From NCBI GenBank assembly GCA_041665525.1, contig JBAYIS010000001.1, forward strand, positions 124,001-188,000: a stretch of DNA of 64,000 nucleotides, given 5' to 3'. Origin of the DNA: UBA8401 sp041665525. Its GTDB lineage: Bacteria > Bacteroidota > Ignavibacteria > UBA10030 > UBA8401. This document shows positions 34,682 through 43,037 of the stretch, piece by piece (the stretch's first letter is position 1; every line of letters begins with the position of its first letter). The position numbers and the translations under genes were made by a program. The notes under the pieces were generated by a model, which was given only the letters and a program-made list of their open reading frames with translations, ran no database searches and had not been told where the DNA came from.

Positions 34682-35841
34682 CCAACTCTTTTGATATCAA
34701 AACATGGCTGTTCTGGTTGTTGGTGCTGCATGTCAGCATCATATCCGTTTCTATTGCAGCGGCATCGTTCTCCCTTGCGTTGACTTTACTGTTGTTGGCT
34801 GTCCTGACATTCAAAGAAAAGAAATGGATCCTTCCAGAGACATCCATCGATCATGCAGTGATCGCCTACATCATTATCGAATTCGTTACTGCAGTGAACT
34901 CTGACCAAACAGTGGATGCATTGAGGAACAGCAAGCGCTTGTTGTTAATCGGTATTGTCTATGCAACTGTCATAGCGGTTAATTCGAAAGAGCGATTCCG
35001 GCAGGGGATATTGTTGCTTTCCGCTTCTGTTGCCGTGTTGTCACTGGTTGAAATTTATTTCTATTATATGCATGGCAATGAACGATTGTATGTTTTCCAG
35101 CATTACATGACAACCGGCGGTTTGAAAATGATCATCGCGCTCATTCTCATCCCGTTTATTCTCAGCGATGCAACCGAAAAAAGAGACCGGATATATTTCA
35201 CCGCAGCATTCGTGCCGGTGATACTGGCACTGATTCTTACGAATACGCGAAGCGCATGGCTTGGGCTGGTATGCGGCCTGCTGGTGATCAGCATTTTATA
35301 TTATCGAAAATTATTCAGCATACTCATTGCTGCCATTATTCTGTTCTTTGCATTTGCTCCCGTGCAGCAGGTGGATCGTGCTAAAAGCATCCTGGATTTT
35401 ACCAATTCCACCAATGTCGGACGATTACATATGTGGTCAACCGGTATCCGAATGTGGAAAGACAGGCCGCTTCTTGGCTTCGGCGATATAGATCTTTATG
35501 ATGCCTATCTGACGTACAGAACGCCGACAGGGGACGAACCGGCAGGACATCTGCATAATAATTATGTCCATTTATTGGTGACCCTGGGAACAATCGGCAC
35601 CGGCATAGTACTTTTTCTTTTCTTTAAGGTGCTGCAGACGGAATATCGAGTGTTCAAAAGATACTCCGTAGATCCGTTCTTCCGGAACATCGCACTCGGA
35701 AGCATTGCGGTCTTCAGCGGTTTTATTGTGAACGGATTGTTCGAATGGAATTTCGGCGATCATGAGATAATGGTCTTTGTCTGGTTTACGGTCGGTCTGT
35801 GCTTTGCAGCGCAATCCGTTGCGGAGCGTCACATATCATGA
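34678..35841 (+). CDS. O-antigen ligase family protein (WaaL-like)
   Basis: 387 aa, about 11-12 helices, with a periplasmic loop (about 240-290) containing LHMWSTGIRMWKDRPLLGFG and HLHNNYVHLLVTLG, the Wzy_C-type O-antigen ligase/polymerase signature with its conserved His. It would join polysaccharide to lipid A-core on the periplasmic side. TNTRSAWLGLVCGLL is another family mark. Overlaps MsbA-like upstream and the second glycosyltransferase downstream by 4 nt each. Confidence 0.87.
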   Translation: MTNSFDIKTWLFWLLVLHVSIISVSIAAASFSLALTLLLLAVLTFKEKKWILPETSIDHAVIAYIIIEFVTAVNSDQTVDALRNSKRLLLIGIVYATVIAVNSKERFRQGILLLSASVAVLSLVEIYFYYMHGNERLYVFQHYMTTGGLKMIIALILIPFILSDATEKRDRIYFTAAFVPVILALILTNTRSAWLGLVCGLLVISILYYRKLFSILIAAIILFFAFAPVQQVDRAKSILDFTNSTNVGRLHMWSTGIRMWKDRPLLGFGDIDLYDAYLTYRTPTGDEPAGHLHNNYVHLLVTLGTIGTGIVLFLFFKVLQTEYRVFKRYSVDPFFRNIALGSIAVFSGFIVNGLFEWNFGDHEIMVFVWFTVGLCFAAQSVAERHIS

Positions 35842-36590
35842 TACCGCTTTCTGTCATCGTCATCACAAAAAATGAATCGCACAATATTGAGGATTGTCTT
35901 CGCAGCGTGCAGTGGAGCGAGGACATTGTTCTTGTCGATGCAGAAAGTACGGATGATACTGTCGCAAAAGCAGGAGCATATACTGACAGAATCCATATAC
36001 GGCCGTGGGATGGATTTGCCGCCGCAAAACAATATGCGGTACAAAAAACGAAATACGATTGGGTCTTATGGTTGGATGCGGATGAACGGGTGATGCCGGA
36101 ATTGGCTGCTGAGATCCAACGGATTATTGCAACAGATCCGACGCAGGGAGCATTCACTGTTGCGCGGCGTGCATATTTTCTTGGGAAGTGGATCAAGCAT
36201 TCAGGATGGTATCCGGGCCGGGTGGCTCGACTGTTTCGAAAAGACCGTGCATCGTTTAATGATGCGGCAGTTCATGAAGGTCTCACCGTCCGCGGTGAAA
36301 CCGGCGTACTTCAACACGACTTGCTGCATTTTACCGATCCGAACATCTTCCACTATTTTGCCAAATTCAATCAATATACTACGCTTGCGGCGGATGAACT
36401 TGAGAAGAAGGAAAAAATTTTCAACATTACGGATATTATCATCCGTCCCTGGTGGATTTTTGTGAAGATGTATTTCCTCCGGTTTGGCTTCCTTGACGGT
36501 ATCCAGGGATTGTTACTGGCCATATTTTCCTCTGCATATGTCTTCACGAAATATGCAAAATTATGGGAACGAAAATCACAAATAACTTAA
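35838..36590 (+). CDS. Family 2 glycosyltransferase (WaaE/KdtX-like), copy 2
   Basis: 250 aa, a clear paralogue of the transferase at 31970: ITKNESHNIEDCLRSVQW against ITKNEEANIERCLKSVQW, and RRAYFLGKWIKHSGWYPG against RKSFFLGKWIRYGGWYPG. The metal site is LWLDADERVMPEL. The frame is open upstream inside the WaaL-like gene, but the ATG at 35838, overlapping its stop by 4 nt, gives the canonical start MIPLSVIVITKNE. Likely adds a further sugar to the lipid A core. Confidence 0.87.
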   Translation: MIPLSVIVITKNESHNIEDCLRSVQWSEDIVLVDAESTDDTVAKAGAYTDRIHIRPWDGFAAAKQYAVQKTKYDWVLWLDADERVMPELAAEIQRIIATDPTQGAFTVARRAYFLGKWIKHSGWYPGRVARLFRKDRASFNDAAVHEGLTVRGETGVLQHDLLHFTDPNIFHYFAKFNQYTTLAADELEKKEKIFNITDIIIRPWWIFVKMYFLRFGFLDGIQGLLLAIFSSAYVFTKYAKLWERKSQIT

Positions 36591-36597
36591 TATCACT

Positions 36598-36870
36598 ATG
36601 AACCCGAACGAAAAACAACAAATGCTCTTTGTCCAATTGATCTCCTCCCTGCATGGCGCAGCATTAATGCACATGGGGAAGATCAAGAATCCCGCCACAG
36701 ACAAATTGGAACGTAATCTGGAACAGGCGGAAATGACGATTGAAATGCTGGATATGTTAAAGGAAAGAACGAAAGGGAATCTTTCTGCAGAGGAGGAGAA
36801 GTTCTTTTCCACCGTAATCAGCGAATTGAAATTGAACTATGTTGACGAAAAGTCAAAAGAGGGAAAATGA
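36598..36870 (+). CDS. DUF1844 family protein
   Basis: 90 aa, cytoplasmic. The pattern FVQLISSLHGAALMHMG with AEMTIEMLDMLKERTKGNLS and a final ELKLNYVDE matches the DUF1844 family of short helical proteins of unknown function that occur across Bacteria, often near NAD kinase or tRNA-modification genes. The nadK gene overlaps its stop by 4 nt. Confidence 0.75.
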   Translation: MNPNEKQQMLFVQLISSLHGAALMHMGKIKNPATDKLERNLEQAEMTIEMLDMLKERTKGNLSAEEEKFFSTVISELKLNYVDEKSKEGK

Positions 36871-37760
36871 AAATCGGGGTGATCGGAAACAGTTCCAAGG
36901 ATTCACTAATCGAAGCGATCGAGGCATTGTACAAATTGGCTTCGGCATACAATCTGGACGTTTTCCTCCATTCCGATCTGAAGAAAATATTCACGCAAAA
37001 ACGAAGTGATGAGGCCTCCAGGTTCCAATTCCTTCCATCAGAAGAATTGGTCGCTGAAAGTGATATCATGGTCGCTTTCGGCGGGGACGGTACCATCCTT
37101 TCTGCAGCGCGAATGGTGGGACGATCCGAAGTACCTATTCTTGGTGTCAATCTCGGCAAACTGGGTTTCATGGCAGAAGTCTCACTGACGGAAATCGAAC
37201 CGATTATCCGCGATATAGTAAAAGGGGAGCATCTGTTGGAAGACCGGTTAGTGCTGAAAAGCACTCTGGAAAAAAACGGTCCCGAATATTATGCGTTGAA
37301 CGATATCGTGATCGACAACGGCAGTTCTTCCCGTATCATCCATATCTCCGTTTATGTTGACGATGATTACCTTGTCAGTTATTCCGGCGATGGTGTGATA
37401 CTGGCGACGCCGACAGGATCGACCGCTTATTCACTTGCAGCCGGCGGACCTATCGTTGCTCCTGCAACCAATGTTATTCTTGTGCAGCCGATCTCGCCGC
37501 ATTCGCTTTCTGCACGGACAGTTATTGTACCGGCAGAAAGCACCATTCGCATTGTTGTGGAACACCTTACCAATGAAGCACGCGTCACCGCGGACGGCCA
37601 GCTTGGAAAAACGTTAGTTCCTCCGACGAATATTTTTGTATCGAAAGCGAATCACGTGGCGAAACTCATCAAACGAAAAGACCGCAGTTACTACGATGTA
37701 CTCAGGGCAAAACTCTTTTGGGGAAGCGATATCCGGCTTGTGAAAGGGAAGAAGCAATGA
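36867..37760 (+). CDS. nadK: NAD kinase
   Basis: Phosphorylates NAD to NADP; 297 aa, cytoplasmic. The GGDGT motif (MVAFGGDGTILSAARMV), the NAD-binding ALNDIVIDNGSS and the C-terminal TPTGSTAYSLAAGGPIVAP are complete. Coupled at both ends (ATGA overlaps) to DUF1844 and a thioredoxin-like lipoprotein. Confidence 0.95.
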   Translation: MKIGVIGNSSKDSLIEAIEALYKLASAYNLDVFLHSDLKKIFTQKRSDEASRFQFLPSEELVAESDIMVAFGGDGTILSAARMVGRSEVPILGVNLGKLGFMAEVSLTEIEPIIRDIVKGEHLLEDRLVLKSTLEKNGPEYYALNDIVIDNGSSSRIIHISVYVDDDYLVSYSGDGVILATPTGSTAYSLAAGGPIVAPATNVILVQPISPHSLSARTVIVPAESTIRIVVEHLTNEARVTADGQLGKTLVPPTNIFVSKANHVAKLIKRKDRSYYDVLRAKLFWGSDIRLVKGKKQ

Positions 37761-38269
37761 GACGGAACAGTATTTTGTTTCTGGTTGGATTTTTCAGTGT
37801 GCTCATGGGAGGATGCCAGGGTGAGGAATATTCCATAGAACTCGAGCCATCCGGTACAAAAGTGATGAAGGGGCATATCGTCCGGGAGGATTTAGAAGCA
37901 GAGCCTACCTTTCTGTGGTTCAACATGAATTACAAAATGTACACTCCGGATTCCGCAACAGTGGTAAGACTGAAACCGTTGATGGAAGATATTCACTTCT
38001 TTGTCATCGTTGGAACGTGGTGCAGCGATTCGAAGCGGGAAATTCCCCGCCTATGGAAACTCTGCGATGCTCTGGGGATTCCGGAAAAAAATATCACGAT
38101 GTATGCCGTGGATCGAGCAAAACGGAGTGAGGATGGTTCGACAGAAAAATTCAATATCTATCGCATTCCGACGATCATCGTTTTTAAGAATCACCGCGAG
38201 ATGGGAAGGATTGTCGAACAACCGAGGACGACGATCGAAGCAGATTTACTGAACATTCTACAGCCGTAA
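37757..38269 (+). CDS. Thioredoxin-fold lipoprotein with single active-site cysteine
   Basis: 170 aa from the ATG at 37757, which overlaps the nadK stop; the frame is open further up but only inside nadK. Signal peptide with lipobox LMGGC. The thioredoxin-like region is VGTWCSDSKREIPRLWKLC, where the usual CxxC is CxxS, so it cannot make the normal disulfide; YRIPTIIVFKNHREMGRIVE is the cis-Pro side. A monothiol reductase, isomerase or non-redox role is possible. Similar proteins are common in Bacteroidota and unassigned. Confidence 0.75.
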   Translation: MRRNSILFLVGFFSVLMGGCQGEEYSIELEPSGTKVMKGHIVREDLEAEPTFLWFNMNYKMYTPDSATVVRLKPLMEDIHFFVIVGTWCSDSKREIPRLWKLCDALGIPEKNITMYAVDRAKRSEDGSTEKFNIYRIPTIIVFKNHREMGRIVEQPRTTIEADLLNILQP

Positions 38270-38274
38270 TCCGG

Positions 38275-38694
38275 TCAAGGAATCGTATCCGTTGCACCTT
38301 CCAGTATCCACTGTTTGAATCCGCGAATCTGATTGTCATTCAAAGAACGCTGCGGAGGCATAGGCGATGCACCAACCCGGCCTTCCAGATTCCATATTAA
38401 TCTGCTGTTAATCGTGTCGCCGACACCGTTGTTGATGATCACGATATCATAGAACCGCTGCCGGAAACCAAGGTAATCGGAAAGGTCAAGATTGCTTGCC
38501 CGCGTCTCGCGGTCATGGCAGCCGGTTGTCGCACAACCGATATTCAAGAGTGGCTGAACGGTTCGGTTATAGCTGACCAGAGAAGCAGGGAAGACAATCT
38601 TTTCGATATCATTGATTGATCCCGTCGAAGTATCTTCGCATGCTATCAGGGCCATTGTGATGATCACCGCCGCCGCGCCATTCAGAAATTTCAT
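38275..38694 (-). CDS. Small lipoprotein with a CX4CH heme-like motif
   Basis: 139 aa. N-terminal signal with lipobox LIAC (Cys at about residue 19). The mature part contains VQPLLNIGCATTGCHDRE, in which C-x4-CH stands in place of the usual CxxCH heme-binding motif, and ends with MPPQRSLNDNQIRGFKQWI, a Met ligand candidate and a last helix typical of planctomycete-type small cytochrome domains. A periplasmic electron-transfer role is plausible; heme attachment is unproven. It overlaps the nucleotidase gene by 4 nt. Confidence 0.7.
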   Translation of the reverse strand: MKFLNGAAAVIITMALIACEDTSTGSINDIEKIVFPASLVSYNRTVQPLLNIGCATTGCHDRETRASNLDLSDYLGFRQRFYDIVIINNGVGDTINSRLIWNLEGRVGASPMPPQRSLNDNQIRGFKQWILEGATDTIP

Positions 38695-40187
38695 TCCTCT
38701 GCCTCTTTTATACGTCCTTCCACCTGTGACGAGATCACTTTTTGTTCCTTTACTGCTTCTATCAGCACGTCACGGTCGGAGATGTTCAATTCTTTTATCT
38801 CGGACCGGGGGATTTCTCTCCCCAAGTATTTTTTACTTTGTGCTGCAACATAATTGTTTGTCACAATGGTGTACTGATTGACATCTGAAACAAGAACGTT
38901 GTTCACTTTCAAATTGTGCAGCATCCGTTTTCCCTTTACGATGCGATAAACAATCTTCATCCCGGATATCTGGCAAAAATCGTCATTCAATGAGAGCTGG
39001 TGCTGGATCATTTCACGCAGTACTGCACCGGTAACGGAGAATGTCACGAGTGTATTTCCGAAAGGAGAGATTTCCCACAGATCGCGGACAAGGATGTTTC
39101 CCGCAAGAACTCCTTTGCGAATCCCTCCGCTGTTCTGTAGTGCGATATCCGCCTTTGCATAGGCGCGCATAGCATCGGTGATCCAGTTGCCGATATTACT
39201 TTCGCTGTTGCCGCCCCGTTCCCAATCGGTCTTCAGCACGCCGATCACTTCGTTTAATCCTTTTGCAGCCAGGTTTTCCAACTCGGACACTTTTGCGGCG
39301 ACCACAGAATCGGGAACAATGTCCGCCGTACGGCATTCAATCAATTCCGAATAGGATGTTAGGACCGTATCTTTTTCCGTATCCACGGTTAAAGAAATCT
39401 TTCCCAGCCATCGACCGCGCGAACCAGCCTGGGTAATCAGTATGCCGTTCACTTTTCGCGGACGGAACAGCGGGGTGTGCGAATGTGCGCCGACGATGAT
39501 GTCGATGTCAGGAGTAGTGGCGGCCAGGACGGAATCCTCGTCCACACCTGAGTGAGAGAGAACGACAATCAGGTCGACTTTCTGTTTCTTTAATTCCGGA
39601 ATGAGTGCGGAAATGCTTTTTGATCGGTCCAGTACTTCAAGTCCCTTAACATTGTCTGGAACGGAGAGAGTAGGCAATTCCATGGACATAACACCAATGA
39701 TTCCGATTGTGACACCGTCAATTTGTTTGATAACGTACGGGGCAGTGTAAGGACGTTGCGTACTGTTGTCCATAATATTCGCACACACAATCGGAAACGG
39801 CACTATGTTCAAATATTCGCTGACTCGCTCCCGTCCGTAATCGAACTCATGATTGCCAAGCGTCATCGCATCCGGCTTCAGCAATGAGAGCAGATCGATC
39901 TGCGAACGTCCCTTCGTAATGGCGGAAACAGGGCTCCCCTGGAAATCATCTCCGCCGTTCACCACGAGTACATTCGGGGATTCCGTTTTGTATTTTTTGA
40001 TATAGGATGCCAGAGTTGCACTGCCGCCGACAAGGAAAGTTGTATCGCTATTCGTTATGCGGTTCCTGGACTTCACCTGGAACGGAATGTTTTGAGCATG
40101 GAAATCATTCCAATGAAGAATAGTCAGTTGATGCTGTTGTGCGAAGGACCACGGCAGCAGGAATAAAACGATCAAGAATTTTTTCAT
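38691..40187 (-). CDS. Secreted 5'-nucleotidase/metallophosphatase (UshA-like)
   Basis: 498 aa with a signal peptide (cleavage near FAQQHQ). The N-terminal calcineurin-like metallophosphatase domain has LTILHWNDFHAQ, GGDDFQGS, TLGNHEFDYG and IVVLSHSGVDED, covering the metal ligands, and IIVGAHSHTPLF. The C-terminal 5'-nucleotidase domain has IGNWITDAMRAYAKADIALQ and GNTLVTFSVTGAVL. It likely removes phosphate from nucleotides in the periplasm. Paired with the small heme-motif lipoprotein downstream. Confidence 0.9.
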   Translation of the reverse strand: MKKFLIVLFLLPWSFAQQHQLTILHWNDFHAQNIPFQVKSRNRITNSDTTFLVGGSATLASYIKKYKTESPNVLVVNGGDDFQGSPVSAITKGRSQIDLLSLLKPDAMTLGNHEFDYGRERVSEYLNIVPFPIVCANIMDNSTQRPYTAPYVIKQIDGVTIGIIGVMSMELPTLSVPDNVKGLEVLDRSKSISALIPELKKQKVDLIVVLSHSGVDEDSVLAATTPDIDIIVGAHSHTPLFRPRKVNGILITQAGSRGRWLGKISLTVDTEKDTVLTSYSELIECRTADIVPDSVVAAKVSELENLAAKGLNEVIGVLKTDWERGGNSESNIGNWITDAMRAYAKADIALQNSGGIRKGVLAGNILVRDLWEISPFGNTLVTFSVTGAVLREMIQHQLSLNDDFCQISGMKIVYRIVKGKRMLHNLKVNNVLVSDVNQYTIVTNNYVAAQSKKYLGREIPRSEIKELNISDRDVLIEAVKEQKVISSQVEGRIKEAEE

Positions 40188-40252
40188 ACGCTCCCATTGA
40201 TGATGAAAACAAATATAATGAATGTTATCGGAAAATATATTATTATCCTGCT

Positions 40253-40954
40253 ATGAAAAAAATGTTTTTGTTGACAGTGGTCGTTATTTCTCTTTTGCCT
40301 GCACAGGATTTTGGCTATGAATACGCCATGCTCACGGAATACCGGGCACTTGGGGTCAGCTATAATTTCCAACAGTTCACTCCGCGTTCCTCCAATCTAC
40401 TTCCCGATTCCCAGCGGACAACGTTTTCGACAGTGCTGCCGCTCTTCGAATTCCGACAGAACAACGGCAGGCTGGCGGTGGGATATCAGGCGTTTACGGA
40501 TATTAACGGAAAGGAACGGGAATCATTTTCCGTTTACGGCGAATCACAGAATGATTTTCCACTGGGACAGACAAGGGGAACAAAAGCATCGTGGTTTATT
40601 CCTGTTCTCGTTGGGGCCAACTATTTACGGGCGGAAGCGCCGACCAATACGGTAGAGGATTTTGATATCGGCAGTTTTGGAATCGGTACGGGCTTAAAAT
40701 ACAAACACTTTGAACGATCGTTCGGGATCCAGGCATTTGTTGTCGGCTGCATATTGTATGCATCGGAAGGATTCAGCACGGCATACGGCTCACAATCATC
40801 CCTTGCCGGTGAAGTGCAGCTCATTTTGCCGGATCTGATCTACGAAGGGATCGTGGTGGGGTATAGAGTGGAATATCAGCAGTGGAATATGAACAACAAC
40901 GCGCATGATTATCAAAGAGTGTATCATGGCGGTTTTTTTGGAATACTGTTCTAA
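40253..40954 (+). CDS. Hypothetical secreted or outer-membrane protein
   Basis: 233 aa from the ATG at 40253, chosen because it starts a signal peptide (KKMFLLTVVVISLLPAQ); the frame is open 38 codons further up without such a feature. The rest alternates short aromatic-rich strands and ends in FFGILF, which fits an outer-membrane beta barrel. No family is recognised. Divergent from the nucleotidase and overlapping the photolyase stop by 4 nt in convergent direction. Confidence 0.6.
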   Translation: MKKMFLLTVVVISLLPAQDFGYEYAMLTEYRALGVSYNFQQFTPRSSNLLPDSQRTTFSTVLPLFEFRQNNGRLAVGYQAFTDINGKERESFSVYGESQNDFPLGQTRGTKASWFIPVLVGANYLRAEAPTNTVEDFDIGSFGIGTGLKYKHFERSFGIQAFVVGCILYASEGFSTAYGSQSSLAGEVQLILPDLIYEGIVVGYRVEYQQWNMNNNAHDYQRVYHGGFFGILF

Positions 40955-42381
40955 CGCACTCCGGTGTGCTGCATAACAAGAGCGCTGACCTGCCGAATAT
41001 ACTCTTCCACAGCGAACTTTCTTTTACACCCGCTGTAATTCATATACCGGATCTTCCCAAACACCGACCGTTCAGGCCAGGCACGGTCATGCACACCGCC
41101 GATACTCCACGCGATTCCCGCATATCCGTTCGGATCCCTGCCGTCCAGTTCATATCGGTCATTCAAATAAATCGCAATCACCATCGCTTCTTCAACAGAA
41201 GGGGTCCATTCCAAAATCTTCTTTGCCCAATACATTCGCATATATCCATGCATTTTTCCCGTTGCAACCATTTGTTCCTGCGCAGCATTCCATAATTCGT
41301 CATCGGTCTTTGCATTTTCGAATTGTTCCAACGTATAGATCTTTGACCGCACATCCGCCCGGTGCTCATTTATCGATTGTTTCGCCCACGCAGGGAATCC
41401 TTCAAAACGATCATAGCAATTATTATAGAAGGTGAAGTTGTCCGCCAATTCCCGACGGACGATCAATTCTTCCAGATATGCTTTATCGTTGCTGTGCTTA
41501 CCGGGTACTCCGTTCTCTTTTTTCTCTGTCAATTCCTGTATTGTTGCACCTGAAAGTTTGACTACTTCCAAAGCAACCCGCTGCGGCGCCAGATGACCGA
41601 AGTGAATATAAGGGGAAAGATCGGACTGAGCATTTTTCGTCGGATCGTTTCTCTCTGTTCCATAATACTGAAGAGTTTCACCGAGGAATCTTTGCATGCT
41701 TTCGCGTCCGGCGATTTCGCCGGGTTCGATCCAGCCGACCTCTTTTATAGTTCGATCGATCTTCAGATTCCGGCGGGTCATATCCCAATGAATTTCGGGT
41801 ACCGGAAACGGCCAGTCGAATGGATGCGTCCTGACGGCAGGGAATTCATCCAGAAATTCCGGCAACAATCTGTGAATCTTCGGACGGATGGTGTATGCAG
41901 CGAATTCCTGTTTATTGGAAACGAATCGGGCAGGGACGATGTTATGTGTGTCGACATCGTATATGGAAGCATTTACATTTTCTGCAATTGCATTCTTATA
42001 TGAAATGATGTTGTTCAGAGGATTAAAATCAGTGACGAGTTTCGTTACATTAAATTCTTTGACAAATAGCGGGATCACTTTTTCCGGAGAGCCGGCGAAT
42101 AGATACAATGGTATGTTCTTTTCTCGTAACGCAGTTACTGTTTCTTGAAATCCTTTGAGAATAAATCCATATGTTCGCTCTGTCGCATCATGAATATTCG
42201 ACGGCAGCACCACCACCACTGCGATGGACATTTTGTATTTCATCCCCAAGGATTGTGCAAATAGCAATGCCCAGTTGTCATTCACGCGCTTGTCACGTTC
42301 CATCCAGTACACTACGGTACCATCCTGATGAGGAAGTTCCTTGATAGTTTGAACTCTTTTTGGATTTATGGGAGAAGACAT
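40951..42381 (-). CDS. Class II deoxyribodipyrimidine photolyase
   Basis: Light-driven repair of UV-induced cyclobutane pyrimidine dimers; FAD-dependent, 476 aa. Class II marks: YWMERDKRVNDNWALLFAQ near the N terminus, SDLSPYIHFGHLAPQRVA, ELIVRRELADNFTFYN and WNAAQEQMVATGKMHGYMRM near the C terminus, the FAD and DNA-binding region. The ATG at 42381 is preferred over a TTG four codons upstream. Convergent with the preceding gene. Confidence 0.93.
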   Translation of the reverse strand: MSSPINPKRVQTIKELPHQDGTVVYWMERDKRVNDNWALLFAQSLGMKYKMSIAVVVVLPSNIHDATERTYGFILKGFQETVTALREKNIPLYLFAGSPEKVIPLFVKEFNVTKLVTDFNPLNNIISYKNAIAENVNASIYDVDTHNIVPARFVSNKQEFAAYTIRPKIHRLLPEFLDEFPAVRTHPFDWPFPVPEIHWDMTRRNLKIDRTIKEVGWIEPGEIAGRESMQRFLGETLQYYGTERNDPTKNAQSDLSPYIHFGHLAPQRVALEVVKLSGATIQELTEKKENGVPGKHSNDKAYLEELIVRRELADNFTFYNNCYDRFEGFPAWAKQSINEHRADVRSKIYTLEQFENAKTDDELWNAAQEQMVATGKMHGYMRMYWAKKILEWTPSVEEAMVIAIYLNDRYELDGRDPNGYAGIAWSIGGVHDRAWPERSVFGKIRYMNYSGCKRKFAVEEYIRQVSALVMQHTGVR

Positions 42382-42407
42382 TTCAAAAAGCAATTGATAA
42401 TTGAAAA

Positions 42408-42545
42408 TGGAGAATGAAGAATGGTGAATGTCGAATGTTGAATGTTGAATGATGAATGATGAAATATTAATTCACTTATAAAAAGTTACCAATTAAACAA
42501 CTAAGATTTAACTTTTATAATTCAACATTCATAATTCATAATTGC
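42408..42545. repeat. Heptanucleotide tandem repeat and long imperfect inverted repeat
   Basis: Eight consecutive 7-nt units of the form TGNNGAA fill 42408-42463. Further on, TTATAAAAAGTTA (42476-42488) faces TAACTTTTATAA (42509-42520), and TTCAACATTCATAATTC after it is the inverted form of the heptamer units. The whole stretch could fold into one long AT-rich hairpin between the photolyase start and the tRNA region. Confidence 0.75.
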
Positions 42546-42614
42546 CTTCATACTTTCCTCTAACACTACAAAGTTACTGTTTGTTCAATCGAAATAATAC
42601 TGCGATCATCATTA

Positions 42615-42643
42615 TTGCGAAAAGAAAGGGATTTTAGTATATT
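42615..42643 (+). promoter_or_regulatory. Promoter before the tRNA-Thr region
   Basis: TTGCGA (42615-42620), a 17-nt spacer and TATATT (42638-42643). The predicted start lies about 14 nt before the decayed 5' half of a tRNA-Thr copy, so this was probably the original tRNA promoter. Confidence 0.6.
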
Positions 42644-42663
42644 ACTGCACGAAAATTTGTTTT

Positions 42664-42698
42664 GCTGGTGTAGATCAGTTGGTAGAGCAGCCGATTCG
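42664..42698 (+). pseudogene. 5' half of a decayed tRNA-Thr gene
   Basis: 35 nt matching the first 35 nt of the intact tRNA-Thr at 42783, with three changes in the acceptor stem, D-stem and anticodon stem. It stops inside the anticodon loop (GATTCG). Its missing 3' half reappears at 42871, beyond the intact gene. Confidence 0.75.
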
Positions 42699-42702
42699 CC
42701 CG

Positions 42703-42729
42703 CCTGATCGCCAAAGTCGTCAGGTTTTT
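42703..42729 (+). terminator. Possible terminator after the tRNA 5' half
   Basis: CCTGA-t-CG pairs with CG-TCAGG (42703-42710 and 42718-42724) and is followed by five T. If active, it would keep the upstream promoter from reading into the intact tRNA. Confidence 0.5.
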
Positions 42730-42782
42730 GTTCTTTTAATATTTGTGTAGCATCTAATGTTTGCCCGCCATTCGTTTAATAT

Positions 42783-42858
42783 GCTGGCGTAGCTCAGTTG
42801 GTAGAGCAGCTGATTCGTAATCAGCAGGTCAGGGGTTCAAGTCCCCTCGCCAGCTCCA
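42783..42858 (+). tRNA. tRNA-Thr (anticodon CGT)
   Basis: 76 nt with encoded CCA. Acceptor stem GCTGGCG/CGCCAGC, D-stem GCTC/GAGC, anticodon stem GCTGA/TCAGC with loop TTCGTAA (anticodon CGT, Thr), T-arm AGGGG-TTCAAGT-CCCCT. All stems pair fully, so it looks functional. It lies between the two halves of a split tRNA-Thr copy and just upstream of an integrase remnant, the usual setting of island insertion. Confidence 0.96.
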
Positions 42859-42870
42859 ATTGGCGGGCTG

Positions 42871-42954
42871 GTAATCAGCAGGTCAGAGGTTCCCCCTAAG
42901 GGGTCCTCCAAAGGAGTCTTTCGGACCTTTGGGAAAGTCCCCTCGCCAGCTCCA
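42871..42954 (+). pseudogene. 3' half of a decayed tRNA-Thr gene, interrupted in the T-loop
   Basis: 42872-42892 repeats the tRNA-Thr 3' half from the anticodon loop (TAATCAGCAGGTCAG) with one change, and 42935-42954 repeats its last 20 nt including CCA. Between them a 42-nt GC-rich insert splits the T-loop (TTC^AAGT). With the 5' half at 42664 it makes one complete tRNA, split at the anticodon loop. Confidence 0.8.
42893..42934. repeat. 42-nt palindromic insert in the tRNA 3' half
   Basis: Contains CCCC-TAA-GGGG and a 7-bp stem CCAAAGG (42908-42914)/CCTTTGG (42926-42932). Motifs such as CCTAAGGG and TCTTTCGGA also occur inside the MITE-like copy at 21411-21649, and CCAAAGGA near 25080, so it may be a small mobile palindrome. 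Confidence 0.6.
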
Positions 42955-43037
42955 AATTTCGACACTTTTCTAAAAAGTGCGGGTAAGTAAGACACTTAAC
43001 TGTCAGAATGATTGTCAGAAACCATAGGAGGTTTTTG

